The notes beneath the pieces are model-generated. The model ran no database searches. It saw only the letters and a list, made by a program, of their open reading frames with translations, and was not told the origin of the DNA. The position numbers and the translations under genes were made by a program. This document shows positions 1-6,854 of a stretch of DNA of 11,263 nt, in pieces. The stretch is from JBOGED01 sp050743625 (GTDB lineage Bacteria; Actinomycetota; Nitriliruptoria; Euzebyales; Egibacteraceae). Position 1 is the stretch's first letter; each line of letters opens with the position of its first letter. Location: positions 1-11,263 of the forward strand of contig JBOGED010000235.1 in the NCBI GenBank assembly GCA_050743625.1, read 5' to 3'.

Positions 1-816
1 GCCCTGCCAGCGGCGAGCAGCGTCGCGGTCGTGGGCGCCGGTTGGATCGGCTCGGAGGTCGCGGCCGCGGCCCGTCAGCTCGGCCGGCCGGTCGCGATGA
101 TCGACCCCGCGGCCGCGCCGCTGGAGCGTGCGCTGGGCTCCGAGGTAGGCGGATTCTACCGCAACCTGCATGCCGACCACGGTGTCGCCCTGCACCTGGG
201 CCGCAGCGTGGAGTCGTTCCACGGCGCCGGGCGAGTCGAAGAGGTCCGCACCGCTGACGGGCAGACGATCCCCGCCGACCTCGTCGTCATCGGCGTGGGC
301 GCCGAGCCGCGGGTCGACCTGGCCGCGCGCGCGGGCCTCCTCGTGGACCACGGCATCGTCGTCGACGAGCAGCTGCAGACCAGCGTCCCGGCGATCTTCG
401 CCGCCGGGGACGTCGCCGCCGCCTGGCACCCGCTGCTCGGCACCCGCATCCGGGTCGAGCACTGGGCCAACGCCCTCAACCAGGGGCCGGCCGCGGCCGC
501 GAACATGCTCGGCCTCACGACCCCCTATCAGCGGCTGCCGTACTTCTTCTCCGACCAGTACGACGTGGGCATGGAGTACTCCGGCCACGCCGCCAGCTGG
601 GACCAGGTCGTGTTCCGCGGCGATCCCGCTACCCGCGAGTTCATCGCCTTCTGGCTCGCCCGCGGCCGAGTTGTGGCGGGCATGAACGTCAACGTCTGGG
701 ACGTCACTGACCCCATCCAGCAACTCATCCGCAGCCACGCCGCCGTCGACGTGGACCGCCTCACCGACCCCGCTGTTTCCCTCGAAGCCCTGGCCTCGGC
801 CGCGACCGCGGCCTGA
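1..816 (+). CDS. FAD-dependent NAD(P)H oxidoreductase, ferredoxin/rubredoxin reductase type (5' partial)
   Basis: The gene enters from the left edge already open; 271 residues are visible and the N-terminal FAD-binding part is missing. The visible part begins just before a classic NAD(P)-binding Rossmann motif, GAGWIGSE at visible residues 12-19. It then has the second FAD-contact motif, IFAAGDVA. The C-terminal third (HWANALNQG, YFFSDQYD, then a conserved tail near NVNVWDVTDPIQQLI) matches the Reductase_C domain of ferredoxin and rubredoxin reductases and AIF-like proteins. Such enzymes pass electrons from NAD(P)H through FAD to a small iron-sulfur protein in the cytoplasm. Full-length members have about 390-410 residues, so roughly 130 are off the window. 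No ferredoxin or P450 gene is visible, so the partner is unknown. The gene ends 38 nt before folE in the same direction, so co-transcription is plausible. Confidence 0.9.
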   Translation, partial: ALPAASSVAVVGAGWIGSEVAAAARQLGRPVAMIDPAAAPLERALGSEVGGFYRNLHADHGVALHLGRSVESFHGAGRVEEVRTADGQTIPADLVVIGVGAEPRVDLAARAGLLVDHGIVVDEQLQTSVPAIFAAGDVAAAWHPLLGTRIRVEHWANALNQGPAAAANMLGLTTPYQRLPYFFSDQYDVGMEYSGHAASWDQVVFRGDPATREFIAFWLARGRVVAGMNVNVWDVTDPIQQLIRSHAAVDVDRLTDPAVSLEALASAATAA

Positions 817-854
817 CCGGGGCAAGCGCCTGACCGACGAAGTCGAGGTCACCG

Positions 855-1475
855 ATGTCAACCGTGCCCCACCGGCTCGCCTCCGTTGCGAACCCGCCGC
901 ATCTGCGTCTCGTCCCGGAGACCGCCGTTGACGTCGACCGTGCGGAGGCCGCGGTCGCCGACCTGCTCGTCGCCCTGGGCCAGGACATCGCATCACCACA
1001 CCTGGCCGACACCTCCCGCCGGGTCGTGGCCGCCTACGCCGAGCTGCTCACCCCGCGGCCGTTCACGCTGACCACCTTCCCCAACGACGAAGGCTACGAC
1101 GAGCTGGTCCTGGCCCGGGCCATCCCGTTTCACTCGCTGTGCCAACACCACCTCTTGCCGTTCATCGGCGTCGCCCACGTCGGGTACGTGCCCGGCCGGC
1201 GGATCCTCGGCCTGTCCAAACTCGCCCGCGTCGTCGAACACTTCGCCCGCGACCTGCAGGTCCAAGAACGGCTCACCAAGCAGATAGCCGACTGCCTCAG
1301 CGTGCACCTGGCCCCCAAAGGCGTCGGCGTGGTCCTCGAAGCCGAGCACCTGTGCATGTCGCTGCGCGGAGCGCAGGCGAAAGGGACCCACACCATCACC
1401 TCTGCGCTCGCCGGACTCCTCCGCGAGGACGCCCGCAGCCGCGCCGAGTTCCTCGCCCTCACCAGAGCGCAGTAA
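855..1475 (+). CDS. folE: GTP cyclohydrolase I
   Basis: This 206-aa protein is a full-length GTP cyclohydrolase I. The family converts GTP to 7,8-dihydroneopterin triphosphate, the first committed step of tetrahydrofolate and other pteridine synthesis. The zinc and catalytic signature is intact: SLCQHHLLPF supplies Cys96, His98 and His99, and EHLCMSL supplies Cys167. The segment YVPGRRILGLSKLARVVEHFARDLQVQE is typical of the family, and its usual C-terminal core is present. The ATG at 855 is preceded by GAGG at 845-848, six bases away. The first 25 or so residues are a variable leader. The next gene, tal, begins 26 nt after the stop. Actinomycetes normally have a chromosomal folE in the folate operon; its setting here beside a reductase and a transaldolase is different and suggests a second copy, which is inference. 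Confidence 0.93.
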   Translation: MSTVPHRLASVANPPHLRLVPETAVDVDRAEAAVADLLVALGQDIASPHLADTSRRVVAAYAELLTPRPFTLTTFPNDEGYDELVLARAIPFHSLCQHHLLPFIGVAHVGYVPGRRILGLSKLARVVEHFARDLQVQERLTKQIADCLSVHLAPKGVGVVLEAEHLCMSLRGAQAKGTHTITSALAGLLREDARSRAEFLALTRAQ

Positions 1476-1501
1476 CACCCACCACACAGAGGAGCATGAC
1501 C

Positions 1502-2602
1502 ATGAACAAGCTCCAGCGGCTGTTCACCGAACACGGCCAAAGCCCCTGGCTCGACACCCTCAACCGCGGCTACCTCCGCGACGGCACCCTGGCGCGGATG
1601 GTGACCGCCGGCATCCGCGGCGTCACCGCTAACCCCACGATCTTCGCCAAGTCGATCGAAGGCACCCACGACTACGACGAACAGTTCCAGGCCCACGTCG
1701 CCCAGGGGCGCTCGGTGCCCGACGCCTATTGGGAACTCGTAATCGACGACATCACGCACGCCCTGTCCGTGCTGCGCCGGGTGTTTGACGACAGCGGGGG
1801 GACCGACGGGTTCGTGTCGGTCGAGGTCGCGCCCGAACTCGCCCACGACCCCGAGGCGACAATCGCCGCGGCCCGCTGGCTGCACGAGCGGATCGACCAG
1901 CCAAACCTGATGGTCAAGATCCCGGCGACCAGCGCCGGGATGGCCGCCATCCAGACCATGATCGGCGAGGGCCGCAGCATCAACGTCACGCTGATCTTCT
2001 CACTCACCCGCTACCGGCAGGTAATCGACGCCTACCTCGCCGGCCTGGAACGGTTCGCCGCCTCCGGCGGCGATCTGAGCGCAGTCCACAGTGTCGCGTC
2101 GTTTTTCGTCAGCCGGGTCGACACCGAGGTCGACCGCCGTCTCCAGGCCAACGGCAGCGCCTCGGCCCTGCGCGGCCGGGCCGGCGTCGCGCAGGCCAAG
2201 CTCGCCTACCAGCTGTTTCGCGAACGCTTCGCCGACGAACGCTGGTCGCGCCTGGCCAGGCTCGGCGCCCGCGCCCAGCGGCCGCTGTGGGCCTCCACGT
2301 CGGTCAAGAATCCGGCCCACCCCGACACCCTGTACGTCGACAGCCTCATCGGACCCGACACCGTCACCACCTTGCCCGAGATCACCATGGCCGCGTTCCA
2401 GGAACACGGCCACCTCGCAGACACCCTCCAGACCGGTGTGGCCGCCGCGTCAGAAACGATGACCCGCCTCGCCGTCGAAGGGATCGACATGGACCACGTC
2501 GGCCGCACCCTTGAACGCCAGGGGGTCGCCGCCTTCCACGACTCGTTCCAGCACGTGCTCGCCGCGCTCAAGGCGAAAGCCCAGCGGCCGGCGGCCGCCT
2601 GA
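1502..2602 (+). CDS. tal: Transaldolase
   Basis: This 366-aa protein is a transaldolase of the pentose phosphate pathway, which moves a three-carbon dihydroxyacetone unit from sedoheptulose 7-phosphate to glyceraldehyde 3-phosphate. The Schiff-base lysine is Lys139 in NLMVKIPAT. Other family blocks are PWLDTLNRG (Asp18), GVTANPTIFAKSI, VSVEVAPELAHD, NVTLIFSLTRY and SVASFFVSRVDTEVD. The length fits the actinobacterial long-form enzyme. There are two candidate starts, ATG 1496 and ATG 1502. The strong ribosome-binding site AGAGGAG (1488-1494) is seven bases from 1502 but only one from 1496, so 1502 is preferred. The gene follows folE by 26 nt and its stop lies one base before the next start, indicating a single transcription unit. 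It is intact, unlike many genes further right. Confidence 0.94.
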   Translation: MNKLQRLFTEHGQSPWLDTLNRGYLRDGTLARMVTAGIRGVTANPTIFAKSIEGTHDYDEQFQAHVAQGRSVPDAYWELVIDDITHALSVLRRVFDDSGGTDGFVSVEVAPELAHDPEATIAAARWLHERIDQPNLMVKIPATSAGMAAIQTMIGEGRSINVTLIFSLTRYRQVIDAYLAGLERFAASGGDLSAVHSVASFFVSRVDTEVDRRLQANGSASALRGRAGVAQAKLAYQLFRERFADERWSRLARLGARAQRPLWASTSVKNPAHPDTLYVDSLIGPDTVTTLPEITMAAFQEHGHLADTLQTGVAAASETMTRLAVEGIDMDHVGRTLERQGVAAFHDSFQHVLAALKAKAQRPAAA

Positions 2603-2603
2603 C

Positions 2604-3080
2604 ATGGACTGGGCCGGCTGGGCGCTGTTCGGCATGGTCGCGACCACCGCGCTGACGGCGTTCATGATCGCAGCCCAGTTGGCCGGGATCACCCGCCTCG
2701 ACCTGCCGCTCGTGCTCGGCACCCTCGTGACCGAAGACCCCGACAAGGCCCGGGTCGCGGGCTTCTTCATCCATGTCCTCGTCGGCCAGGGCTTCGCCCT
2801 CGGCTACGCCGCCAGCTTCGCGCTGCTCGACCGCGCCACCTGGTGGCTGGGCGCTTTGTTCGGCCTTCTCCACGTGGCGGTGGCCCTCACCGTGCTCGTC
2901 CCGCTGCTCGCCGGCGTCCATCCGCGCATGACCTCGCACCGGGCCAGGCCGGCTTCCACCGCGATGCTCGAACGGCCCGGCCTGCTCGGCCTCAACTACG
3001 GCGCCCACACTCCGGCCGTCGCCATCCTCACCCATCTTGCCTATGGCGTTGCCCTCGGCCTGCTGCTGCAACCCCACTGA
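2604..3080 (+). CDS. Small four-helix integral membrane protein, function unknown
   Basis: This 158-aa protein is almost entirely hydrophobic. It has four likely membrane helices, near residues 5-27, 52-75, 80-104 and 134-156. A short polar loop (TEDPDKARV, residues 43-51) lies between helices 1 and 2, and a basic loop (HPRMTSHRARPAS, 106-118) follows helix 3. I do not recognise a named family or any catalytic residues. The start at ATG 2604 was chosen because it lies one base after the tal stop and begins the first helix; no strong ribosome-binding site is visible, so translational coupling to tal is likely. The position suggests it belongs to the same transcript as folE and tal. A substrate or role cannot be assigned. 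Confidence 0.75.
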   Translation: MDWAGWALFGMVATTALTAFMIAAQLAGITRLDLPLVLGTLVTEDPDKARVAGFFIHVLVGQGFALGYAASFALLDRATWWLGALFGLLHVAVALTVLVPLLAGVHPRMTSHRARPASTAMLERPGLLGLNYGAHTPAVAILTHLAYGVALGLLLQPH

Positions 3081-3214
3081 GATGAACCCGCCCCACAGTC
3101 CGCGAGGAACCCCCGACCGGCCCGGGGCGGTGCGGCCATCTCGAACCTGGCGACCTTGCGATCTGCTGGCCCCTCATCCGCGCCTGACGCCGGGACAGGC
3201 GCGCAGCCACGTCT

Positions 3215-3228
3215 CAGTGTCGACACTG
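3215..3228. promoter_or_regulatory. 14-bp perfect palindrome before the GH15 start (possible operator)
   Basis: CAGTGTCGACACTG is a perfect palindrome ending 32 nt before the ATG of the GH15 fragment, within the 180-nt gap after the membrane-protein gene. Position and symmetry would suit binding of a dimeric repressor. No promoter boxes could be identified with confidence, so the role is inferred. Confidence 0.3.
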
Positions 3229-3260
3229 CCTTCTCCCCGGCCCTGGTCACTGAGTGGACC

Positions 3261-3768
3261 ATGACTACCGACCCAGCCCCCGCGATCGCCGACTATGCAC
3301 TCATCGGTGACACCCGCACCGCTGCGCTGGTCGCCTGCGACGGTGGTATCGACTGGCTGTGTGTCCCCCGATTCGACGGGATGCCGCTGTTCGGGGCGCC
3401 TCGTCGGCGGACCCGCAGCCGGGACCTTCCGGGTCGGCCCCGCCAAACGCGCATTGCTGACCGGCCGGCGCTACCACCCGGCGTCGGCCACGGTCGCGAC
3501 CACCTGGCAAACGGCCGCCGGGCGGCTCACCCTTACCGACGGCATGGTCGCCGAGGTCACCGGGCGTCTCCTGCCCGCGACCCTGATGGTCCGCCGGCTG
3601 ACCGCCGAGGGCGGCCCGGTCGATGCCGTGATCGAGTTTGACCCCCGTCTGGGCGAGCGCCATCGACCGCCCAGAGCCGAGCAGCGCCGCGGTGCGCTGG
3701 TCTGCCAGTGGGGACCCCTCGCCACGGCCCTTAGCAGTTCCCCGACCGTTCGGGTCGAGCCCGGCCGC
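3261..3768 (+). pseudogene. Glycoside hydrolase family 15 (glucoamylase/trehalase-like), N-terminal fragment, frameshifted
   Basis: From ATG 3261 the translation reads IADYALIGDTRTAALVA, then DGGIDWLCVPRFDG, the well-conserved opening of actinobacterial GH15 proteins, which hydrolyse alpha-glucosidic bonds of trehalose or starch-like glucans. At the GGGG run 3393-3396 one extra G shifts the frame. Removing it restores PLFGRLVGGPAAGTFRVGP, and the homology continues (GRLTLTDGM, IEFDPRLGERHRPPR, ALVCQWG) to about VEPGR near 3768. Full-length GH15 proteins have about 600 residues, and the whole catalytic (alpha/alpha)6 barrel is missing. What follows is an unrelated coupling-protein fragment in another frame, so this is a truncated remnant. 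Its place after tal fits known groupings of GH15 with pentose phosphate genes. Confidence 0.82.
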
Positions 3769-4261
3769 CGGGCTGTTGGACCCGCGGCTGCTGCTCGCGC
3801 TGGACGAGGCGGGCAACATCGCCGCGCTGCGCTATTTGCCGACGTTGGCGACGACCGGGCGGGGGCAGGGCATCGCGCTGCTGTCGATCTTTCACGACCT
3901 GGGCCAGCTGCGGCATCGCTACGGCGCTCAGGCCGACACCGTCGTCAAACGGGCACCGCGCGAAGCTGTTCCTCGCGGGGCTGGCCGACCTCGGCTCGTT
4001 GGAGCTGGCGGCCCGGCTGATCGGCGACGAGCGGACCGTCGAGACTTCTGTGTCGCTGCCCACCTGGCCGCCGCTGGAGCTGGACGGGTCACGCACGCTG
4101 GCCGAGCGTCCCGACCGCTGATCCCGGCCGCCCAGGTCCGCCAGCTCCGCAAGCGGCAGGCGGTCCTGATCTACGGCCACCTGCCCGCGGTCAAGATCCG
4201 CCTGCGAGCGTGGTGGCGGTCCCCGGCCCTCCGTCGCCGTGCCCGGGGAGGTGCGCGGTGA
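3767..4261 (+). pseudogene. TraG/VirD4-type conjugative coupling protein, C-terminal fragment, frameshifted
   Basis: Coupling proteins are hexameric ATPases at the inner membrane that bring the relaxase-DNA complex to the transfer channel. Only the C-terminal 160-170 residues remain. They include the Walker B-like LLLALDEAGNIAALRYLPT, then TTGRGQGIALLSIFHDLGQL, HRAKLFLAGLADLG and IPAAQVRQLRKRQAVLIYGH, and the tail LPAVKIRLRAWW. Two homopolymer indels break the frame: an extra A in 3947-3949 (removal gives VVNGHRAKLFL) and a missing C in 4110-4112 (restoration gives AERPRPLIPAAQ). The Walker A and membrane regions are absent. The fragment starts abruptly inside the GH15 remnant. Its TGA overlaps the next gene's GTG (GTGA), showing that it was the upstream member of the operon that follows. 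Confidence 0.8.
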
Positions 4262-4887
4262 CCACGGCGCGTTCGTGGCGGTCCCGGTTCGACCCGCGCC
4301 GTGGTCAGGGCCTGGAAGCCGTCCAGGTCGGCGACTACGTCTACACCCGCGCCGGCACCTGCGGCCAGGTGGTCGCGCAATGGTGGACCGGCCCTGCGCA
4401 AGGGCTGCCGGCCCGAACGGTGGTCGTGGCCGAGGACCGCGGCGTCGACGAGCCCGGCGAGGTGCCCTACCCCGCAGAGGACTGCGTCGCTGTCCACGGC
4501 CCGCACGGGTCGTCTCAGCGCTGCGACGCGCTGCATGAGCGCGACGGCTGGTGCCACCGCTGGGCCGCCCGTCTGGTCGTCGTCTGGCAGACCGACGACC
4601 ACGGCCACCCGGTCGCCGACAACCGCGGCCATCAGCTCGCGGGCACGTTCGCCGAGCGGGCCGTGTGCTGGGAGCACCTGCCGGGCGCGGTCGTGTGGGC
4701 CGAACAGCGTTTCGCACCCCATCCATGTCAGCTGCGAGTGGCGGCCGCCGAGGGCGGCTCGACCGAACCGCCGGACCGCGCGGACGGCTGGGACTTCGAC
4801 GTGCCTCGTCGCGCGCCCGACCGGCTCGACCAGCTCCGCCAGCGCGACCCCGACCGGGGGTCGGAGCAAGAGGGGTGGGAACGGTGA
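4258..4887 (+). CDS. Hypothetical 209-aa protein of the conjugative-element operon
   Basis: I do not recognise this family. The protein is soluble, with no membrane segment or signal peptide. It opens with a basic stretch and then GLEAVQVGDYVYTRAGTCGQ, which looks like a small beta-rich module. It contains six cysteines (residues 35, 76, 89, 99, 137, 157) and several His and Trp residues, including RCDALHERDGWCHRW (88-102), a possible metal site, although no standard zinc-finger spacing is evident. The C-terminal 40 residues are acidic and basic and probably disordered. The GTG start at 4258 is supported by a GGGGAGG ribosome-binding site about six bases upstream and by its overlap with the coupling-protein stop. 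Its own stop overlaps the next gene in the same GTGA manner. Its place directly after traG suggests an accessory role in transfer or maintenance; this is inference. Confidence 0.72.
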   Translation: MTTARSWRSRFDPRRGQGLEAVQVGDYVYTRAGTCGQVVAQWWTGPAQGLPARTVVVAEDRGVDEPGEVPYPAEDCVAVHGPHGSSQRCDALHERDGWCHRWAARLVVVWQTDDHGHPVADNRGHQLAGTFAERAVCWEHLPGAVVWAEQRFAPHPCQLRVAAAEGGSTEPPDRADGWDFDVPRRAPDRLDQLRQRDPDRGSEQEGWER

Positions 4888-5033
4888 CTTCGCGCGCCCA
4901 TTGGCTGATCGTGCTGTGCCTACTGGTCGCGCTACTCGGCCAGTGCGCCGGCCCCGAAGACACCGCACCCGTCCCGCCTGACGTGGACACCGTCACCGCC
5001 TCGTCGGGCTGTGATCCGGGAGCGGCACGGTGA
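4884..5033 (+). CDS. Small exported or membrane-anchored peptide (49 aa)
   Basis: A 49-residue protein begins at GTG 4884 and overlaps both neighbours by 4 nt (GTGA at each end). After a short basic start (MTSRAH), residues 7-20 form one hydrophobic segment (WLIVLCLLVALLGQ) followed by Cys21. This resembles a signal peptide with a lipobox, but the residue before the cysteine is Gln rather than Gly, Ala or Ser, so lipidation is doubtful. The remaining 28 residues are Pro/Asp/Thr-rich and probably exposed outside the membrane. The overlaps on both sides are the main reason to accept so small a gene. Small lipoprotein-like peptides are common in conjugation operons, but no function can be assigned. 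Confidence 0.6.
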   Translation: MTSRAHWLIVLCLLVALLGQCAGPEDTAPVPPDVDTVTASSGCDPGAAR

Positions 5034-5581
5034 CCGCGGCCGCCGCGCCGCGGCTGGGTGATGATTGGCTCCGCTCCCGCGCTGACCACCTGGCAGCCCA
5101 CCTGCACGATGACCACGCCATCCTTCAGCCGCATGCGTGGGCGGGCGTGGGCGCCATGTTCGAGGCGCACTACGCCGCCCACCGGGTCGAGGGCAGCGAC
5201 CCGCACGCCCTGTTCCCCGGTGAGCCGCTGCCGCCGCTGTCCCGCGCCCGGCTCGTCGAGTCGCTCCACCACGTGGGCCTGATCGACCCTGCCCGCGTTC
5301 GCCGTCGGCTCGAGGACGCCTTCATGATGCTCAACCCCGACTTCGGGGTCGTCCCCGAACACGACCACCGTGGGCAACGCGATCTGGCGTGGCGTCGGGA
5401 ACAGGCCATCACCCTCGGCCCGCGCGTGCTCGTCGACCTGCGCGCCGAGAACAGCGGCCCCGCGTGGCGCCGCCGCGACGTCATCCGTCAACGCGGTGAC
5501 GACGCCCGCTGCCGCGCCCGCCTGCTCCCCACCGACCGCTTCCCCACGCGTCTGCGCGAGCGTGAGGGGCTCGAACGATGA
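5030..5581 (+). CDS. Hypothetical 183-aa soluble protein of the conjugative-element operon
   Basis: The family is not recognised. The GTG start overlaps the preceding stop (GTGA), and the stop overlaps the next ATG (ATGA). The protein is soluble and mainly alpha-helical by composition. It has a His-rich N-terminal segment (RADHLAAHLHDDHAILQPHAW, residues 17-37), a middle region with SRARLVESLHHVGLIDPARVRRRLEDAF (71-98) that looks like a helical bundle, and a basic, arginine-rich C-terminus (from about residue 146) that could contact nucleic acid or be disordered. No catalytic motif is evident. The reading frame is intact and has the strong third-position GC bias of its neighbours. Context (traG upstream, nuclease and ssb downstream) points to a role in element transfer or maintenance, without direct evidence. 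Confidence 0.72.
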   Translation: MTAAAAPRLGDDWLRSRADHLAAHLHDDHAILQPHAWAGVGAMFEAHYAAHRVEGSDPHALFPGEPLPPLSRARLVESLHHVGLIDPARVRRRLEDAFMMLNPDFGVVPEHDHRGQRDLAWRREQAITLGPRVLVDLRAENSGPAWRRRDVIRQRGDDARCRARLLPTDRFPTRLREREGLER

Positions 5582-5893
5582 ACCCCCAACTGGGCTTCGC
5601 TATCGCCGGGTTGCTGTTCCTGATCGCGATGATCGCCGGCGTCGCCCTGCTCGTCGCCGTGGCGCTGGTCGTGCTCCGCGTCGCCGCGCTCGGGCGTCGC
5701 CTACGACCACCGCCTCGACCAACTCCTCGACGATGACCGCGATAGCGGCGGTCAGCCTGATCCGGCGGTGCTGGGCCAGCTGCTCGCCGACCTCGCGGCC
5801 CACCAGCACCGGCAGCAGCGCTCGGTGGGCTGGGACGACGATCCGCCGGTGATCGAGGTCACCGCTGTGCGACGCAGTCGGCGGCGGAGGTGA
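5578..5893 (+). CDS. Single-span membrane protein with acidic cytoplasmic tail, frameshifted at a GGG run
   Basis: From ATG 5578 (ATGA overlap with the upstream gene) the first 35 residues are hydrophobic (FAIAGLLFLIAMIAGVALLV and onward), giving one membrane anchor. As written, the frame ends at TGA 5734-5736 after 52 residues with an unnatural Arg/Pro tail. If one G of the run 5692-5694 is removed, the reading continues as ALGVAYDHRLDQLLDD, then GQLLADLAAHQHRQQ and PPVIEVTAV, to TGA 5891-5893. That tail has good coding bias, and its stop overlaps the next gene's GTG exactly as elsewhere in the operon. The intact product would have about 104 residues with a helical acidic tail. The family is unknown. 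The frameshift may be real or a sequencing error. Confidence 0.62.
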
Positions 5894-6285
5894 CCGACGG
5901 TGGCCGTGATCTGCTGCACTTTCACCGCCGCTACCACCACGCCGGGCATTACACCGGCTACGCCGTCGACCTCGGCGCCCGCCTGGCCGCGCACCGCGCC
6001 GGCCGCGGCGCCCGCCTGGTCGAGGTCATCACCGCCGCCGGCATCGGGTTCGACCTCGCCCGTGTCTGGCCCGACGCCGACCGCGGCAAGGAACGCCGGC
6101 TGAAACGCTCCAGTGGCGCCTCCCGCTACTGCCCATCTGCAAGACCCACCCGACCGCACCGCAACAGGAACCGCCGACCCAGCCCGACTCGGAGCTGCCG
6201 TGGCCCACGACCCCTACCCGCCGCTGACCGGCATGACCCGGCTGAGCCGGGCGCAGCAACGTGTCTATCACGCCCGGCTGGTTGA
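5890..6285 (+). CDS. GIY-YIG-like small nuclease, probably frameshifted near the C-terminus
   Basis: GTG 5890 overlaps the preceding stop. Residues 8-35 (LLHFHRRYHHAGHYTGYAVDL then GARLAAH) resemble the GIY-YIG nuclease core: the second motif is YTG at 21-23, Arg31 is the expected catalytic arginine, and Glu68 in KERRLK sits where the metal-binding glutamate is expected. The first GIY triplet is not recognisable, so assignment is by pattern rather than full signature. A conserved middle block reads GRGARLVEVITAAGIGFDLARVWP. After SRYCP the frame becomes Arg/Pro-rich. Adding one C to the CCC at 6132-6134 gives SRYCPICKTHP and a stop at 6225-6227, which is more natural and would make the protein about 112 residues. 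Such small nucleases occur in actinobacterial mobile elements and may act in DNA processing. Confidence 0.55.
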   Translation: MTDGGRDLLHFHRRYHHAGHYTGYAVDLGARLAAHRAGRGARLVEVITAAGIGFDLARVWPDADRGKERRLKRSSGASRYCPSARPTRPHRNRNRRPSPTRSCRGPRPLPAADRHDPAEPGAATCLSRPAG

Positions 6286-6394
6286 GCGGGGACTCGCCGA
6301 ACGTGCCCGCCTCGCCACCCGGACCCAGACGCCGGCGCCGCCGGCGCGGGAGTCCTCGTGTTCCACCCATCCGCCCGAACGAAAGGATTCTGCT
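6200..6394 (+). CDS. Possible small ORF, or N-terminal extension, in frame with ssb
   Basis: A GTG at 6200, overlapping the corrected end of the nuclease gene, opens a frame reading MAHDPYPPLTGMTRLSRAQQ, then RVYHARLVERGLAERARLAT. The helical, charged middle looks like real coding sequence. There is no stop before the ssb start at 6395 and the frame is the same. It could be a separate small gene whose stop was lost to an indel, or a 65-residue extension of SSB. The last 20 residues (Pro/Ser/Cys-rich) do not look conserved, and ssb has its own ribosome-binding site, so the first option is favoured. No function is recognised. Confidence 0.35.
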
Positions 6395-6835
6395 GTGCCC
6401 GAGAATGTGACCGTGGTCGTCGGCAACATGACCGACGACGCCGAACTGCGTTACACCCCCAACGGGGTCGCCGTGGCCAACTTCCGCCTCGCGGTGACCC
6501 CCAGAGTCAAAGACCGCGACGGGTCGTGGCGCAACGGCGACACCACATTCATCCCCGTCAATGTGTGGCGTGACACCGCGGTCAACGTCGCCGAGTCCGA
6601 CATCGGCAAAGGCAGCCGCGTCGTCGTCTGCGGCCGGCTGCGCACCCGATCCTGGGAGACCGACGCCGGGGAGAAGCGTTCGGTGACCGAGCTGGACGCC
6701 GACGAGGTCGCGCCCTCCCTGCGTTTCCACATCGTCAAAGCAGTGGAAAAGCCCGACCGCAGCCGCGACCCCGTCGGACCCGGCCGCGGTCGCGACCAGG
6801 TCCGCGCGGTCGAACCCGACGACATGCCGTTCTGA
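6395..6835 (+). CDS. ssb: Single-stranded DNA-binding protein (mobile-element type)
   Basis: This 146-aa protein has a complete OB-fold SSB core. It runs from VTVVVGNMTDDAELRYTPNG through AVANFRLAVTPRV, FIPVNVWRDTAVNVAES and GSRVVVCGRLRTRSWET to VTELDADEVAPSLRFH. A short linker follows, ending in the acidic tip DDMPF, which in this family recruits replication and repair partners. SSB coats single-stranded DNA during replication, repair or conjugative transfer. The chosen GTG start at 6395 has an AAAGGA ribosome-binding site at 6382-6387, seven bases away, and gives the usual N-terminus. It is shorter than typical chromosomal actinobacterial SSB (roughly 160-200 aa with a Gly-rich linker), which with its place in a coupling-protein operon suggests a plasmid or ICE copy. 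A terminator hairpin follows after 19 nt. Confidence 0.92.
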   Translation: MPENVTVVVGNMTDDAELRYTPNGVAVANFRLAVTPRVKDRDGSWRNGDTTFIPVNVWRDTAVNVAESDIGKGSRVVVCGRLRTRSWETDAGEKRSVTELDADEVAPSLRFHIVKAVEKPDRSRDPVGPGRGRDQVRAVEPDDMPF

Positions 6836-6854
6836 GCTGCCGACGCTCGCACAC

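Noticed and set aside
3156..4020. Open frames that run straight through the GH15/TraG joint and look like single proteins
   Set aside because: Their translations become Arg/Pro/Ala-rich once they leave the homologous segment; family similarity moves to another frame at each indel.
3731..5491. 586-codon open frame on the minus strand
   Set aside because: It is antisense to five plus-strand genes with clear starts and overlaps. Its Arg/Pro/Gly-rich composition is typical of shadow frames in GC-rich DNA.
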